64,000 nucleotides of DNA from Ziziphus jujuba (taxonomy: Eukaryota; Streptophyta; Magnoliopsida; Rosales; Rhamnaceae). The notes under the pieces were generated by a model that ran no database searches, was not told the DNA's origin, and saw only the letters and a list, made by a program, of their open reading frames with translations. Location of the stretch: assembly GCF_031755915.1 (NCBI RefSeq), contig NC_083383.1:26018501-26082500 (forward strand). The letters run 5' to 3'. Shown in pieces: positions 48,850 to 61,139 of this stretch. The number at the start of each line of letters is the position of its first letter. Position 1 is the stretch's first letter. A program made the translations under genes and the position numbers.

Positions 48850-50064
48850 TTGTTCGTGCAACGCATTGTAAGTCTTCATGGAGTACCGTTAGCCATCGTC
48901 TCCGATCGAGATCCGCGCTTTACTTCACGACTATGGCGGACGTTGGCTGATGCACTAGGAGCAAGATTTAACTACAGCACCGCTTTTCACCCGCAATCTG
49001 ATGGACAAGCAGAGTGCACAATTCAGACATTAGAAGACCTGCTAAGGTCTTGCATTATGCAGTTTCGTGGTAGCTGGGATGAACAACTGCCATTGATAGA
49101 GTTTTGTCCTCCTGCGTACCGTGAGGCGAGAAGGAGAGAGTTCGAGGAACTGCGACAGGGGAACATGACAGTGACCGAGTACGAGAGGAGATTCCGAGAA
49201 CTATCAGGATTCTGCATGCACCTGATTCCCGACGATCACACGAAGAAGGTGAGGTTCATAGACGGATTGAAAGAGAGCATCGGTTACACCCTTTCTGGAT
49301 CAGTACATCCCACCTATCAGTCCGCCAGGGATGCAGCGCTCGAGCTAGAGAGACAGGAGGAGATACACAGACCCTCGAGGCGCAGATCATTCGAAGGATC
49401 GTATAGCGGAGTACCTCGACAGGTGGCAGCTAAGAAGAGCCATAGCTCAGGCTCAGACAGTGATGGGTTAAGCCCACGAGGCAGATTCCAGAGGAGAGAT
49501 AGTTATCGCATGCCCCAGCCAGCTCGCCATTCGATCAGTGTGGATGCAAGCTCGTATCAGCAGTCACGCATTGGTTCTCCGCGGATTTGTCCACTTTGTA
49601 GGGGGAATCATTCTGGGCAGTGTCAGATGGATGGTTTATGCTTTCGGTGTGGGCAGCCAGGTCACATAAGGAGGGATTGCCCTTATGGTAGTGGCAGTGT
49701 GCTAGAAGCAGGTCGACGGACACAGCATACAAGGGTATTTCCAGGACAGAGTTCCCAGGGGAGTCAGCCAGTAGGAGTTTCTTCGGGATCAGTCCAGCCG
49801 TCTGCAGGATCGAGTCGAGGTAGAGGAAGGAGACCCCAGCAGACAAGTCAAGGCCGGGTGTTTGCTATGACGCAGCAGGGAGCCAGGACTACGCCCGACG
49901 ATTTCACAGATCAAGGGATGGAAGCAGACCTGATCCTGTTGGATCTATCCGGACTTGAAGTAGTGTTGGGCATGGATTGGTTGGCAAGGAACTACTTAGT
50001 CGAGGAAGCAACGTGGGAACCCGAAGCACAGATGCGTGAGCAGTACCCGTATCTGTTCCAGTGA
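48850..50064 (+). pseudogene. Chimeric frame: integrase core, gag, protease scrap, chromodomain tail
   Basis: A 404-codon open frame following the amber codon, made of four pieces in abnormal order. Codons 1-85: integrase core with the second Asp (VSDRDPRF) and Glu (DGQAECTIQT), cut at PLIEF. Codons 86-354: the C-terminal two thirds of gag, with a CCHC zinc knuckle at 264-277 (CFRCGQPGHIRRDC). Codons 355-381: the end of the aspartic protease (EADLILLDL, VVLGMDWL) without its DTG-type active site. Codons 383-404: the polyprotein C-terminus (VEEATWEPE...). Normal order is gag-protease-RT-RNase H-integrase-chromodomain, so gag has been relocated behind integrase and RT is lost, yet all junctions stay in frame. 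It begins at TTG, not ATG. Confidence 0.88.
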
Positions 50065-50088
50065 CGTGCGGAAATTTCGAGGATGAAA

Positions 50089-50108
50089 TTTTTGTAAGGG
50101 GGGAAGGC
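50089..50108 (+). other. Polypurine tract of the Gypsy element
   Basis: A purine-rich run (AAGGGGGGAAGG) ends one base before the TG of the 3' LTR at 50,109, the standard position for the plus-strand primer of reverse transcription. It is intact, unlike the primer-binding site at the other end. Confidence 0.75.
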
Positions 50109-50645
50109 TGTAACACCCCGTCCCAAATCGCACCGGAATCCGTGCACGTTGACCGAGGTTGACCGTTGACCGTTGACCGTTGACCGAAGGGGGTCAAAAG
50201 TTGACTTTTTGACTCGGTGAGAATTTTGAGTTGACTAGGGTACCGTGGCGAAGTGCACGATGCCACGAGTTCGTAGACTGGTAGCACGTCGAAAACGGAG
50301 CTACGGTTTGAAAGTTATGGGCAAAACAAGTTGAAGTGTAAACTGTCTAAAAGGTGCCGGGAGTTGACTTTTTCTTGTGATGTAATTGTGAGTTGACTCT
50401 TGTATGGTTGTAAAGTACTCGTCGATACGAGTTCATAGACTAGCGGCACGCTTAAATCGGATTTGTGGTTAAAAAGTTATGGACGTTTGAAGTTTACCGG
50501 ATACCGTATTATTTTAATATTTTTTGGGTCGGTGAACAGTGAAATGCCACGTGTCAGTTTCTGATTGGTCCACGTGGCATGAACAGTGTCACGCAGGGTT
50601 TTAATTTTGAAAAACTCTCGGGGAAGAGAGAGAAAGAGAGAGAAG

Positions 50646-50678
<33 letters not shown>

Positions 50679-53113
50679 CCACCGTCGGCCACCGGATTTT
50701 GCCACTGTTCCGGCCGAGTTACTGTACACGCGCCGGACAGAAAGCTTGCCCACCTCATTTCCGGCAAAACCTCCAAATTTCACGGCGAACGGCCGCCGGA
50801 CGCGCCCGGATCGGACGTCCGAAGTTTGGCGGCGATTTTTCCCCCTCCACCGCCGGCCACCGCGAATCGGCACTATTCCGGCCGATATACAGTACACGCG
50901 CCATACACCCAGCATCCTCTCCTCAAGTCCGGCCTACCCACCAAAAATCACGGCCATCGGACCACCGACGCGCCGGGATCGGAGCGTTTTCCGGCGAGGG
51001 GTCGAAAATCTTCAAACGGTGATTTCTCCGCCGTCCGACCTCCGTTTTGCTCACCGTCGGTCCCGTTGGATTGCTCTCCTCACGATCTACAAATCTGAAA
51101 AATTTCACAGCAAACGGCCACCGTCGGAAATTACTGTTCCGGCGACGGTTGCCGGTGACGTGGTGGCCCGCCGGAAATTACTGTTCCGGCGAGTACCCGA
51201 AAATTCCGGCCAGCTCCAGTCCGCAGTGTTCGACCTCCTGAACCCAAATCCGACTTCCGTTTCCACCAATTCGCGACGGTTTGGGAGAATTGCAGAGCCG
51301 AAACCCGAAAAGCTTCCCGATAAAATTCTGACCCCGTCGGGTACGATCATCGGAAATTAAGACCGGATCTGTGATTAGCATCACTCGAGCTTCGATTCGG
51401 TATATGATTCGTAAATTTTAGTTATCGTTTGTGTTTTGACCCCCCCGGGTACCGGGTATTATTTACCCGAATAAAATATTAATTTATTTGACTGTCTGTG
51501 AATTTTGTTCTAGGAGCACCGGTGAGTCGTAGAATTGATCCCGTAGTGGATCATGGGTTAATTGCGTGCTCCAGGTGAGTGACCCACCTTCAAATTAATT
51601 TTGGGGAATTTAATTGATGAATATATTATGTGTGAATTAAATATTTGGAATTTAATTTCTATGTGCCAAATATTTATTGGATTTATTGTAGAATTATTTA
51701 TGAATTTATTGGATTTAAGAAAATGCGAATTCTACAAATTTATGCCATGTGGAATTATTTTATGGTTTTGAGGATTTTGAAATTGGTGTGGTTTTAATGG
51801 TAAATTGGGCACGATTTGATTTTCAAATATTTCAAGGAAAATATTTGGTTATATTGGTGATTTCAATTTTTATAAAATATGCCCATGGAATATTATGAGA
51901 TTTGATTATGATATTTCGAGAAATTATTTATGCTATTGGGAAAATGTGGATATTTGAATTGATGGATTTGGAAGTTGGTGGATTTGAAAATCATGGAATT
52001 TATGGTATGGATTATAAGGAAATTGTGGGAAAATTCCCGGTTCAAGCGGATGGATTATGCCCGCTATGTTTATGAAAAATGTGAAATTTGTTTTATAATT
52101 TAAATTGTGGATTTTATGATTTTTAGATGCACCGTGCACGTACTGGTGTTCTGATTATGTGATATGGTATATGTGATATGGTTAGTGTGCACACGGTTGT
52201 GATTAGCGCGCAGGTGGGTGTGATTAGCGCGCAGGTGGGTGTGAGTAGCGCGCGGTTGATATTATGAGGGTGTCCTGTGGATGCCATCGGAGAGGGCGGC
52301 CACCCCCCTTTGGCCGGGACACCAGGTTAGCAGCGGCGCTGTGGGACGCCACGCGACCGTATGCCGGTTTCTCTCTATAACCTCCTGTCTGGCGGTACCT
52401 TGGGACGCTGGGTACTGTTGGCGCCACTGGTATATAGTGGGTGCATCAAATGATTTTCAGAACTGTGTTTTAAAAATAAAATGTTTGGAAACTGAATTGG
52501 AATTAAAAATATAATTGTTACCGCTTCTGGTATTTAATTGATGTCTTGGTTTTCGGGGAATATGGATAAAGGGTTTTGTGAAATTGTTTTAAAAGGGGAA
52601 CCTTTCTAACTGAGTGAATTGTAAGGGTTTTAAGAGAAAATATTATTTCCAAATAATTATTATTTATACTTATTACTGTGATAATATATGGTATAGTAGT
52701 AGGGTCGCTCACTGAGATGATTAGCATCTCACACTCTTAAATTCCGTTCCTCTAGGTACCAGGTTGTCGGTGTTCATTCGGAGCGGACTCGATCTTCATC
52801 GCTGTTTTACTTCGTGAAGTACCATGTTCTTCTTTATTGCAGTTGTACTATTTCTTTCACTCTTGTTGTATTTATCTTGCACTGGATTACTGTATTTTTG
52901 TTTTGAAGTGCTGAAATTTGTGGAACCAATTTGTAGTTTGTGGGAGGAATAAGGGGATATTTTTGAAGTGTGTTTTCAGTGCAGGTGAATTTGTGGTAAG
53001 TAAATCCCTTAGGGGAGGTGCTGCCGGATTTTCCGTTGGAAGGTTCGGTGGTATTTCCCTGGGATCAGGGCTGTCTAGGGTTCCGGGGAAGGAATTCTGG
53101 ACGGGTCCTGACA
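50109..53113 (+). repeat. 3' LTR, full length (3005 bases)
   Basis: TG...CA termini. In order: W-box cluster, inverted G-boxes, GA tract, GC-rich leader (about 50,680-51,350) of three degenerate modules, hairpin with AATAAA, then an AT-rich 1.18 kb stretch bounded by CAG|GTGAGT (51,574/51,575) and CTCTAG|G (52,755/52,756), then U5 to 53,113. Open frames such as 50,746-51,360 arise from high GC and have no ATG start or recognisable domain. The 21-bp tandem unit is present three times (52,201-52,262). Confidence 0.93.
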
Positions 53114-53119
53114 CCTTTA

Positions 53120-54447
53120 TCTCTATATTCACTCAAAATAAAATAAAACAAAAGTCCACTATATTGCCCATTTCATTTAAATAAAATAAATACATATTCT
53201 CTGACTATGACAGCCATTTTAAAATATTTAAACCTTTCATAAAAAAAAATAATAATAATAATAAAAGCATTATTATGTAAATATTTTTTAACATATATTG
53301 AATAATACTGATATGGAATCCACTTTTCCATTTTTTAAGTATTTTTATTTATTTTATACAATAATGCATTTATAGTATGAGGATATAGTTCAATTGTTAT
53401 TTTTTTTTTATTATATGAATTTTTCCTTTTTTCGTATTTTAAATTTATAATCTTTCAATTTAAAATAATTTATTAATTAAACCAACATAAATCCATAACT
53501 ATAAAAAAAGTTAAAAAATAAATTTTATATATAATAACAATGGATGTCGCATCAAAACTACCCAATAATAATTATATTAGTTTATTAGTGACAATTAAAT
53601 GTTTGAGTTTAGTATTTGTTCGCCTAGACATTAATAATAGTGGTAGAATATTGAAATAAATTCCTTCCCAATTTTAAAAATAATAGAAAATTACTTATAA
53701 AAAAAAAATACTATTGTTGAAAGTCTCTGTTATTATTAAAAATATAATTGATGCTATGTTACATTCAATAAAATCTTTATCTTGTCAAATGAGGTTAATT
53801 TAATGAATAAATTATTTATATTTATATCTAAACATCAAAATTAAAAAAAATCATCATAAATGATAAAAATAAATAAATAAATAAAATTCTTATCTTTCAT
53901 ACGATTGATTAACATAAGGTGAGCATGTAAGTCGGCGGATCCGCGGGAAAGCGCGTGCCTTCCTCAGATTTTTCTTTCTTTTAAGAAATTTTTTATACCA
54001 TTTAATCTATTTACTTATTTGTTCTTATAAATAAGAATGTGTGCCTACCGTGTCCGCATCTCCTATTTCTTTCACTCTACATTTATGTAAAAATTTGAAT
54101 TTTTATTATTATTTTTCTTTTATATTTTTTCCTTTTAATCTTTTTCTTACTTATCTATATGAATTTTTATTAGTATCTAATCATTATTATATAATATAAT
54201 TACATTATTTACCTATAAAATTTTAAAAATATAATATTTGTTTATTTAATATTATAGCAACGCTGTGGATATAAAAAATTTAACTAAATTATAATCCAAA
54301 TGACATGGCATTTGATATGTCACTCCATCTAATAATTCCATATCACTGACAAAATTCTCAAAATTTCCAATTAAGTAATTAGCTTTTATAATTTTCTTAA
54401 AACACAATCTATCCAAAAAGAAAAAAAAAAAAACATAGGATAATAGA
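53120..54447. other. Intergenic AT-rich DNA
   Basis: Nothing recognised as coding. A short GC-richer patch at 53,925-53,965 is surrounded by AT-rich sequence. The sequence continues the host DNA interrupted at 45,092 (target duplication ccttta at 53,114-53,119). Confidence 0.55.
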
Positions 54448-54555
54448 ATGAGGCTTGTAGGATTGTTAGGAGGAATCCCGTCAAGGAAGAGCACCGTCTC
54501 CAATCTTTTTAAGTCTCATGGCATTTCCGTCATTGATGCCAATCTCTTTGCTCGT
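54448..54555 (+). pseudogene. Isolated first exon of a dephospho-CoA kinase gene
   Basis: ATG at 54,448 opens 36 codons ending at a good splice donor (GCTCGT|GTATGT, 54,555/54,556). The peptide matches the N-terminus of plant CoaE, which phosphorylates dephospho-CoA in the last step of CoA synthesis: MRLVGLLGG at the start, KSTVSNLFKSHGI after the P-loop. The Walker A motif, normally GxxxxGKS, reads GGIPSRKS, so the invariant Gly before Lys is Arg; the usual VDAD further on reads IDAN. No further exons were found in the next 2.7 kb. Because the exon keeps its donor site, it is a DNA-level copy rather than a processed retrocopy. Most likely a non-functional gene fragment. Confidence 0.75.
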
Positions 54556-56397
54556 GTATGTTTTTACTTTCTTCATCCAAGTCCAATTGTATAACTTAAA
54601 CCAAACCTATAAAATTCACTCTTATAAATGATTGGGCAAAGTAACTGATTGATTAATATAGCTCATTTAACTATCCAATTTAAAAGTTCTTAAAGTTGGT
54701 TGATAGTTCTATAAAGAGCACCACATTGCTAGAATTTGCATACTCATTTACATATCAAAATACAAAGAAATTATATACGTATTGAATTTGGCTTTGTCCT
54801 TTTTATTGATGAAAACACATACTGTATTAAAAGAGGGAAAAAAAATTACAAACGTGTATCACTTCCCAGCTTATCCATAATTAGTTGATCAATTTAAGTC
54901 CTGGAGAAGTGATTCGATATTACATTCATTAAAAATAAATGGATTTGATGTCAAAAGAGTTTTCTTTACAAACAAGTCAGCTAGTTTGTTTGAAGAGCGA
55001 CCATTCCACTAGAAATTCCAATTTGGCATTGTCCTTGGGTATAATTTAGGATGCAAATCTGATTCTTTGGTGAAATATGAATTTTATTTTGTTGATAGAA
55101 TGTAGTAAAAGGGGCACTAGTAGCCTTCCATGAAAATGTTACTTCAAGAAATTGGTGAAACACTTGAAGTAACCCCTTGGAAAATGCTCAGCTCCTCTCC
55201 ATGAAGATTTTTTTTTTTTGTTTATTTTATTTTATTTATTATTATTATTTTAACCATTTCTATTTCATTGCAAAGTGAAAGAACCTGATTCTTTTGAATC
55301 TTGATGATCTAATTTCTTTTTTCTTCTTCCCCATGTTCTAGGGAGAGCAAGAAGCCCATAGGAAGGTGAAAGTGTTAACAATCACATTGGAATGAGCGGG
55401 TTTATTTAAATACATTTGCATATTAGATTTATTGAATGCATAATTGCATATTTAATTTTCTCATCCTTAATTTTTATTCTGTTTGCGTATTATTTTATTG
55501 CCAGAACAAAGGAGAAGGGAACATTTGGAATCTCTTGGTTATGTAAATTTAGTATTCCTTAAAAGCAACATTGAATCAAATTCTACAACACTTTTCTATC
55601 CATTTTTTTTTTCCCGGCTGACTATGCTTCATGTTGAGTATTGATGTTGTTACTGTTAGGTAATTTATGCAGAAGGTGTTTGGAAACTAGGAAGAGGCTT
55701 GAGTATTAAATACCATAAGAAATTAGAGATAATTTTACTAAAATTGAGAGGAAGACAAGAATTTATATGCAAGAGAAGAGAAAGAATGGAAAATATTCTT
55801 TTGAATCAGCTTTTCCTGGCAAAGACTGAATGTTGACACAAAAGAGCAAAATATGATAGCTTAACTAGACTATTGCTAGAGATTGAGAAACATGGCTCTT
55901 CAAAGGGATTCAATGATGCAAGTCATACCATATATAACTCTTATAATTGTCAATACGCATGAAATGCCATGTCATTTTGTTCATATATCATTTGGAAACA
56001 TTTATAATCATGTTTAAATGATCTCTTTTTTGTTGGAAATTAGTCATATGCCTATAATCCTAGCTGCTGATCTTAATTTTTTTTCATTATTTGTAATGTT
56101 GTTTTTTGTCTAACTTTAAGTCTTGCTCAATATGATTGAAGGAGAACAAATCTAGTTATGATGCTAAGCATTTGGAGCCATGAAATCAGAAATTGATTGA
56201 CTCATTGCAGGAAGTCAAAGAGGAAATGGATGAAAAGCATAATGAAATAAAATCAAGTGCTATATGCCAAAAAAATTGGAGAAGATGATTATTCTATATT
56301 ATATAAGTTATTTTATAACAAGTTGCTATTAGTAGAAGGGTTCAACAATTTAGAAAAGTCTGTTAGCTTGGTTATTAAGCTTGTTTTAACTTGTTAT

Positions 56398-56431
<34 letters not shown>

Positions 56432-57329
56432 GTTGTTACCTCTGAACCGGTGTTTGGATAAATGGTCAAAAAGATCAACGTCCTTTGCAAGTTTTCTGCT
56501 TAATTTAAGAATATACTTCTGAAAGTTCTAGAGATTTTCTTCCATTTTCTCTCTAGTGTTTCAACTTTCTCACAAGTTTTCTTTAGTTTTCTAGACACTT
56601 TTCTCATGAAGAGTTGAGATTTACAAATTTGCAAGTATGAACAAAAATGATCAAAACAAGCTTCCAAGTTACAACTTTATTTTATTTATTCATTTATTTT
56701 GGATAACACCTAATAAAAATTAACACGCAAAGTTTGTTACATCATTGTCAAGAGAATTGTGCAGCCAACAAAGACTCTCTTCTATCCTAGAAAAGAAATT
56801 ATCATTAGTCAACTTATGAGTCACCACATCTGAATCTTCAGGAGAGAATACACACAAAAAATAAAAAGAAATACTGAAGAAGTTGCTTAAAAGAGTGCAG
56901 TGGAAAACATTCTTGAATAATGCCTCTTGCTTAGACTTGAACTAATAGCTGGTAAATAGTCAAATTTTAATAATATCCTCAAATAAAAAAGTTACTAATT
57001 GGGAAATTTAGAATATCAAAAACCTCCTCAAACAAAAAATTATTGTAAATAAGATTTTTGTTCTTGTTTCCAAACTTTTAAATTAACTATACCACATTTC
57101 CATCATTACATAAATAGACAACATAGGTCTAAAAGGATGTGGCCTATGCAGCCACCTAGTTGTTACTCCCATCTTCATTGTCCAAATTTCTATTACACTA
57201 TATAAATTGAAAGTTAATTCATAGTATTAGATAATGATATTTGATAACAAGACAACATAAATTATTTAATATACAAAATAAACACATTTGACAACCACAA
57301 ACTCATAGTAATGAAATGAAGTATAAAAT
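54556..57329. other. Intergenic DNA with possible coding scraps
   Basis: No gene recognised. A 29-base poly(T) at 56,401-56,429 is the most obvious tract. A plus-strand open stretch around 55,660-55,840 begins VIYAEGVWKLGRG and ends in TGA with no Met and no known family; another at 56,212-56,280 is Lys/Glu-rich. Both are probably chance or decayed sequence. Confidence 0.4.
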
Positions 57330-59926
57330 GCCTATAAATGTTTTCCAAAGTAAGCATAAAATTAGTTTGACTATTCATTCCAATATCTTGGCCAAAAGCT
57401 TGAGAAAAAGAACCATAAAACTCATTTGATCCATCCAAAAAGATTTCATTAGCTCCAAAATTCGGTATCCTATTTACCGTATACTAAAAAATATCAAAAT
57501 AATTACTTAACCAATGACAAATATGAATATGTATTCAAATAAAATAAATCTATATCAAAATAATTACTTGAGCAATGATAAATATGAATATGTATTCAAA
57601 TAAAATAAAACTATGTAACAAAGATCATACAGTTATATTATATCAATTAATACTTTTAATGTAACACTCTCTTGTGCTCCAAATGCATAAGCTTTATTGA
57701 TGTCTATCATAGAATTTGAGTCAAATGTTCTTCTTTTGGATTTCTATAAAACAATAAAGAACATTAGAAATAATTAACAACAAAACATCAATAACAAAAT
57801 GTTTCGAAAACATATTAATTAATGGCATTTTATTTTCATACATTTGTTATTTTATTGCCATTGATTTGTGACTGTATTTTCTTTTCTTTTCTTTTTCAAA
57901 ACCTATGTTCAACTTTAGATTGCTTTCTTTTGAATGAAGGACGACCTTTACTTCGAATAACCAACGGAGTAAGAACCATTCCATTCTTATTTGAAACACT
58001 GTTCTCGCTGCCACTTATTGTATGAGCATGTATATTAGTACCTTCATTCAATATCAATTTCATTTCAAATTGTGAATTACCTCCATCACCATGTTACATT
58101 TATCATAGTATTAGTTACCAAATCTACAACCTCAGAAAATGAGTTGCACATTTTATCAAATTGATATGTTTAAGGTTTGACACTCCAATTAACTTAATAT
58201 GATATCTTTTTACATCCTTCCTCCATCGTCTTAAAACATACCTTCCTCCATCGTCTTAAAACATACTTTTATGGTATACAAACATCTTTTTTTTTATGAA
58301 TTAGCACCATAATTGCATGTCGACATAATATACCCCTAAATTCAAATAGCAGACAAGTGCAAGTAACCTGATAGTTATCCTTCTAAAGCATAAAATGAAA
58401 GAAACATGCCGATTAGTCTCTCCAATCACTATATCTTCATCCACTACAAATTGATATGATTTTTCTGCAATCTTTTTCCTTGAAGCTAAGTCACAATAAA
58501 GTTTTCATGTTAATTCTTGTTGAAATTCTTTGAACTTTGCAGTAGTATAACAACTTCGATATTGTTTTTCAATATCATAGCCAACTATACAGGGGATCCA
58601 AGAGTTAAAAGAATTGAAATTTTCATGGTTTTCCTTTTCAACTTTATCTTTTAAAGCATTATCATATTGCTTCACGAATTGTTTTAAAAAGGTCTTTGAA
58701 TTCACATACCTATCAAAAAATGCATGCATGCTTTTACTACATTGAGTTGTAGACATACTGCCCAGAAAGCATCCTTAACAAATGCAAGCACCCATCGTCA
58801 TCTCTCAGTCTATAATCCAGATAACCATTCATCGACATGAAGAGCATACTTGTGAATGGAAATATTCCATCAATCTTCAAATTCATCACAAGTTAAAGAA
58901 TCATGTATAGCATTTTGAATAACAAACTTGATCGCCTCATACTGCTTGTCGATTTTTAATTTTTTGAATAATTTCTTCATTATATGCCATAGACACTACT
59001 TATGATGTACATCAGGAAAACCAATTTCAATTACATTCTACATGGCTTTATCTTGATCAATGATTATCACAGTTGGAGCACGACCTCACATACAAGCCAA
59101 GATTTAAATAACCATGTAAATATCTCAGCATCCTAATTAGAGATCAACCCACATTCAAATAATATTGATTGTTCATGATGATTGACCCCCCAAAAAGGAT
59201 GCAAAAGGCATATCATATTTATTTGTTAAATATGTGTTATTATATGTGACCATATCTTCAAACTCATTGTAAGTTGGCTTACTCCTTGCATCCACCTAAA
59301 ACAAATTTTTAATTCGACCTTCATAATCTAAATCCATCGTGTAAAAAAAGCTTGAATGATCATCTTGCATTTTCAAGAAATATTTTTGAATTGCAGTAGC
59401 ATCACCTTCCTCTAGTCGTAAACATATGATCTTATCAATATATTTTCTACTTTTTTTTTTTCTAAAAATGTCAAATATTCATGTCCATTAGCTTCAACCA
59501 CCAGAGAATTAAAATTCTTGTTTAGCCTGATTCTAGCTTTATCATTTATTTCCAAGTTCCTTTGCATATATGGCTTCATAACTCAATTACTTTTATAAAA
59601 TTGAATTTTGTTTAGAGTACTTAATTCATGGTTGTATATTCCATCTGGACATTTAATGCTCTAAGCTTTACCTAATAACCTGTTTTTGTCACTGGATGCA
59701 ATTTCAAAACGCTTCTTGATGTACATTTTGACTTGCCATTGCGTGAGCATGCCCATGTAATGTATTCACCTCTCTATCATCTACTTTACTTGAAGTCCTT
59801 TTGCTAATTTCAAAGCACTTTTCCTTCTCATAGAATTTATAATATTCCACTAATTTGTCAGGTGAATCAAAAATCATTCCAATCTTAGGCTCTATTTTAT
59901 CTTTTGCACTTGTTGTAGTTTCCATT
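57330..59926 (-). pseudogene. FAR1/FHY3-related (FRS) pseudogene
   Basis: The whole family architecture is readable in order on the minus strand but broken by stops and frameshifts. N-terminus at 59,925 (METTTSAKDK, then GMIFDSPDKLVEYYKFYEKEKCF), then the FAR1 DNA-binding region in another frame (TWACSRNGKSKCTSRS, about 59,690-59,760). The MULE transposase-like core follows with PTVIIIDQDKAM (59,041-59,075, catalytic Asp) and CLWHIMKKL (about 58,970-59,000), then IQNAIHDSLTCDEFED and a TGA. Next come SMSTTQCSKSMHAFFDRYVN after a frameshift near 58,757, an intact-looking SWIM zinc finger CTCLLFEFRGILCRHA (about 58,310-58,370), and tail pieces RSKGRPSFKRKQ (near 57,930) and QDIGMNSQTNFMLTLEN (near 57,370). 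FRS proteins are transcription factors derived from Mutator-like transposases; a MULE transposase origin is the alternative. Confidence 0.88.
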
Positions 59927-59929
59927 TGT

Positions 59930-61131
59930 TATTGTCAATATCCTATTTTAAATATTGTAAAATTATTCAAGTAAAAAGCAATTATAAATGAGCATAAACT
60001 AAATCTATTTTTAGAAATTGATTACACTACATAAATATACCTTAGCTAGACTTTTAGATAATAAATATTATTGTGCTACCTTTTCTTCTTGATGCTAATG
60101 TTCAAGACGATTAAATTCTTCACTATGTGGAGGCAAGCCTTTAAAGAGATTCTTTGTTATAAAAAAAAAAAAAATTATGAATATGAACTACTTTTACTTG
60201 ATATAAAAATTACTCGTTAGATAGTAAGTGTAACATATCATATAATAACAAAGGCAACACTAACATCTTTTATTGAAACTATGAAATGACAAAGAGTTTT
60301 GATTTTTCTTTCGATAAAATTTTCAGATTTCCAGTTCACATGCCAAATGTATCAAATAAACATTGTGAAACTTTTATTAATATTAACAAGATACAAAATA
60401 AGCACCATAATTTCACATCAAAATCAAGTTTACAAGCATGGATTTTTCCATACTTAAATTTGAAAAATCAGCTCTAAATAAAAGTAAACGAACTAGGAGT
60501 ATTTACTTCCATTACAATCTTTATTCGACACTTAAAAAAAAAAAAGAGAGGGGAAAAAACACCTTCAACTTATTAGAAAACCGAAATATCAACCTAACCA
60601 TTGTGTATTTCATCATGGCAAACTTCTCTAACTAATTTACAGCATGCCAAATTCCTAACAAAAGTCTCATTCCTCATCAAGTGTAATCAACACAAAGAAC
60701 ACTATTTCTGTCATCCCCCATATGAAAATACAACATAAGAATAATCAAAGTTGAGAAATTCTTAAGTAGAGATGTATTTATTTTTAAGTAATGTTTGAAT
60801 TCAAGGGTAATAAAAAGCTAGCATAAATCCATTAGTTAATGATGAAGCAGGTGCCACACATTTCCTAGAAAAATCTAAATACATAGAGAAGGTTATAGAA
60901 ATTGATTAATTACTAATCTCCTAGAAGCATCCAAACAATTAGAGGAAGTAATAGAAAATTCAAGTACCTAGAAGCATCTAGAAATACTTAGCCCTTAAGT
61001 TAAAATATATGGTGGTGAAATAATGTGAAAATCAAATTGGCCACATGTTAGGCTAGCTAAAATGTACAAATTGACGTCCCCATCCTATAAATATATTTTT
61101 CTACATAGCATCATATAAGCTACAATGAAAT
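59930..61131. other. Intergenic DNA, no gene seen
   Basis: AT-rich, with poly(A) near 60,161-60,174 and 60,532-60,544. The overlapping frames at 60,286-60,635 show no family features. Ends at the left 8-bp target duplication of the next element. Confidence 0.5.
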
Positions 61132-61139
61132 GATCTGCC

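Larger units (their letters stand above)
45093..53113 (+). mobile_element. Rearranged non-autonomous Gypsy (chromovirus-like) LTR retrotransposon
   Basis: Two near-identical long direct repeats flank an interior that encodes Gypsy proteins in scrambled order. The element starts TGTAACACCCCG and ends GGGTCCTGACA, and the 6-mer ccttta flanks both sides (45,087-45,092; 53,114-53,119), so it is one insertion event (5 bp is the usual duplication; the sixth match may be chance). The 5' LTR lacks its last 224 bases, and the primer-binding site, the gag start and all of reverse transcriptase are missing. The interior is only 2.26 kb. The high LTR similarity indicates recent insertion. The terminal EEATWEPE motif of the polyprotein marks it as a chromodomain-bearing lineage (Tekay/Del-like by LTR length; inference). 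Confidence 0.93.

Noticed and set aside
50746..51360. Long GC-rich open frame (204 codons), also present in the 5' LTR at 45,731-46,309
   Set aside because: It begins at TTG, not ATG, has no recognisable domain, and a one-base difference between the LTRs changes its C-terminus. GC-rich DNA has few stop codons, and several overlapping frames are open at once.
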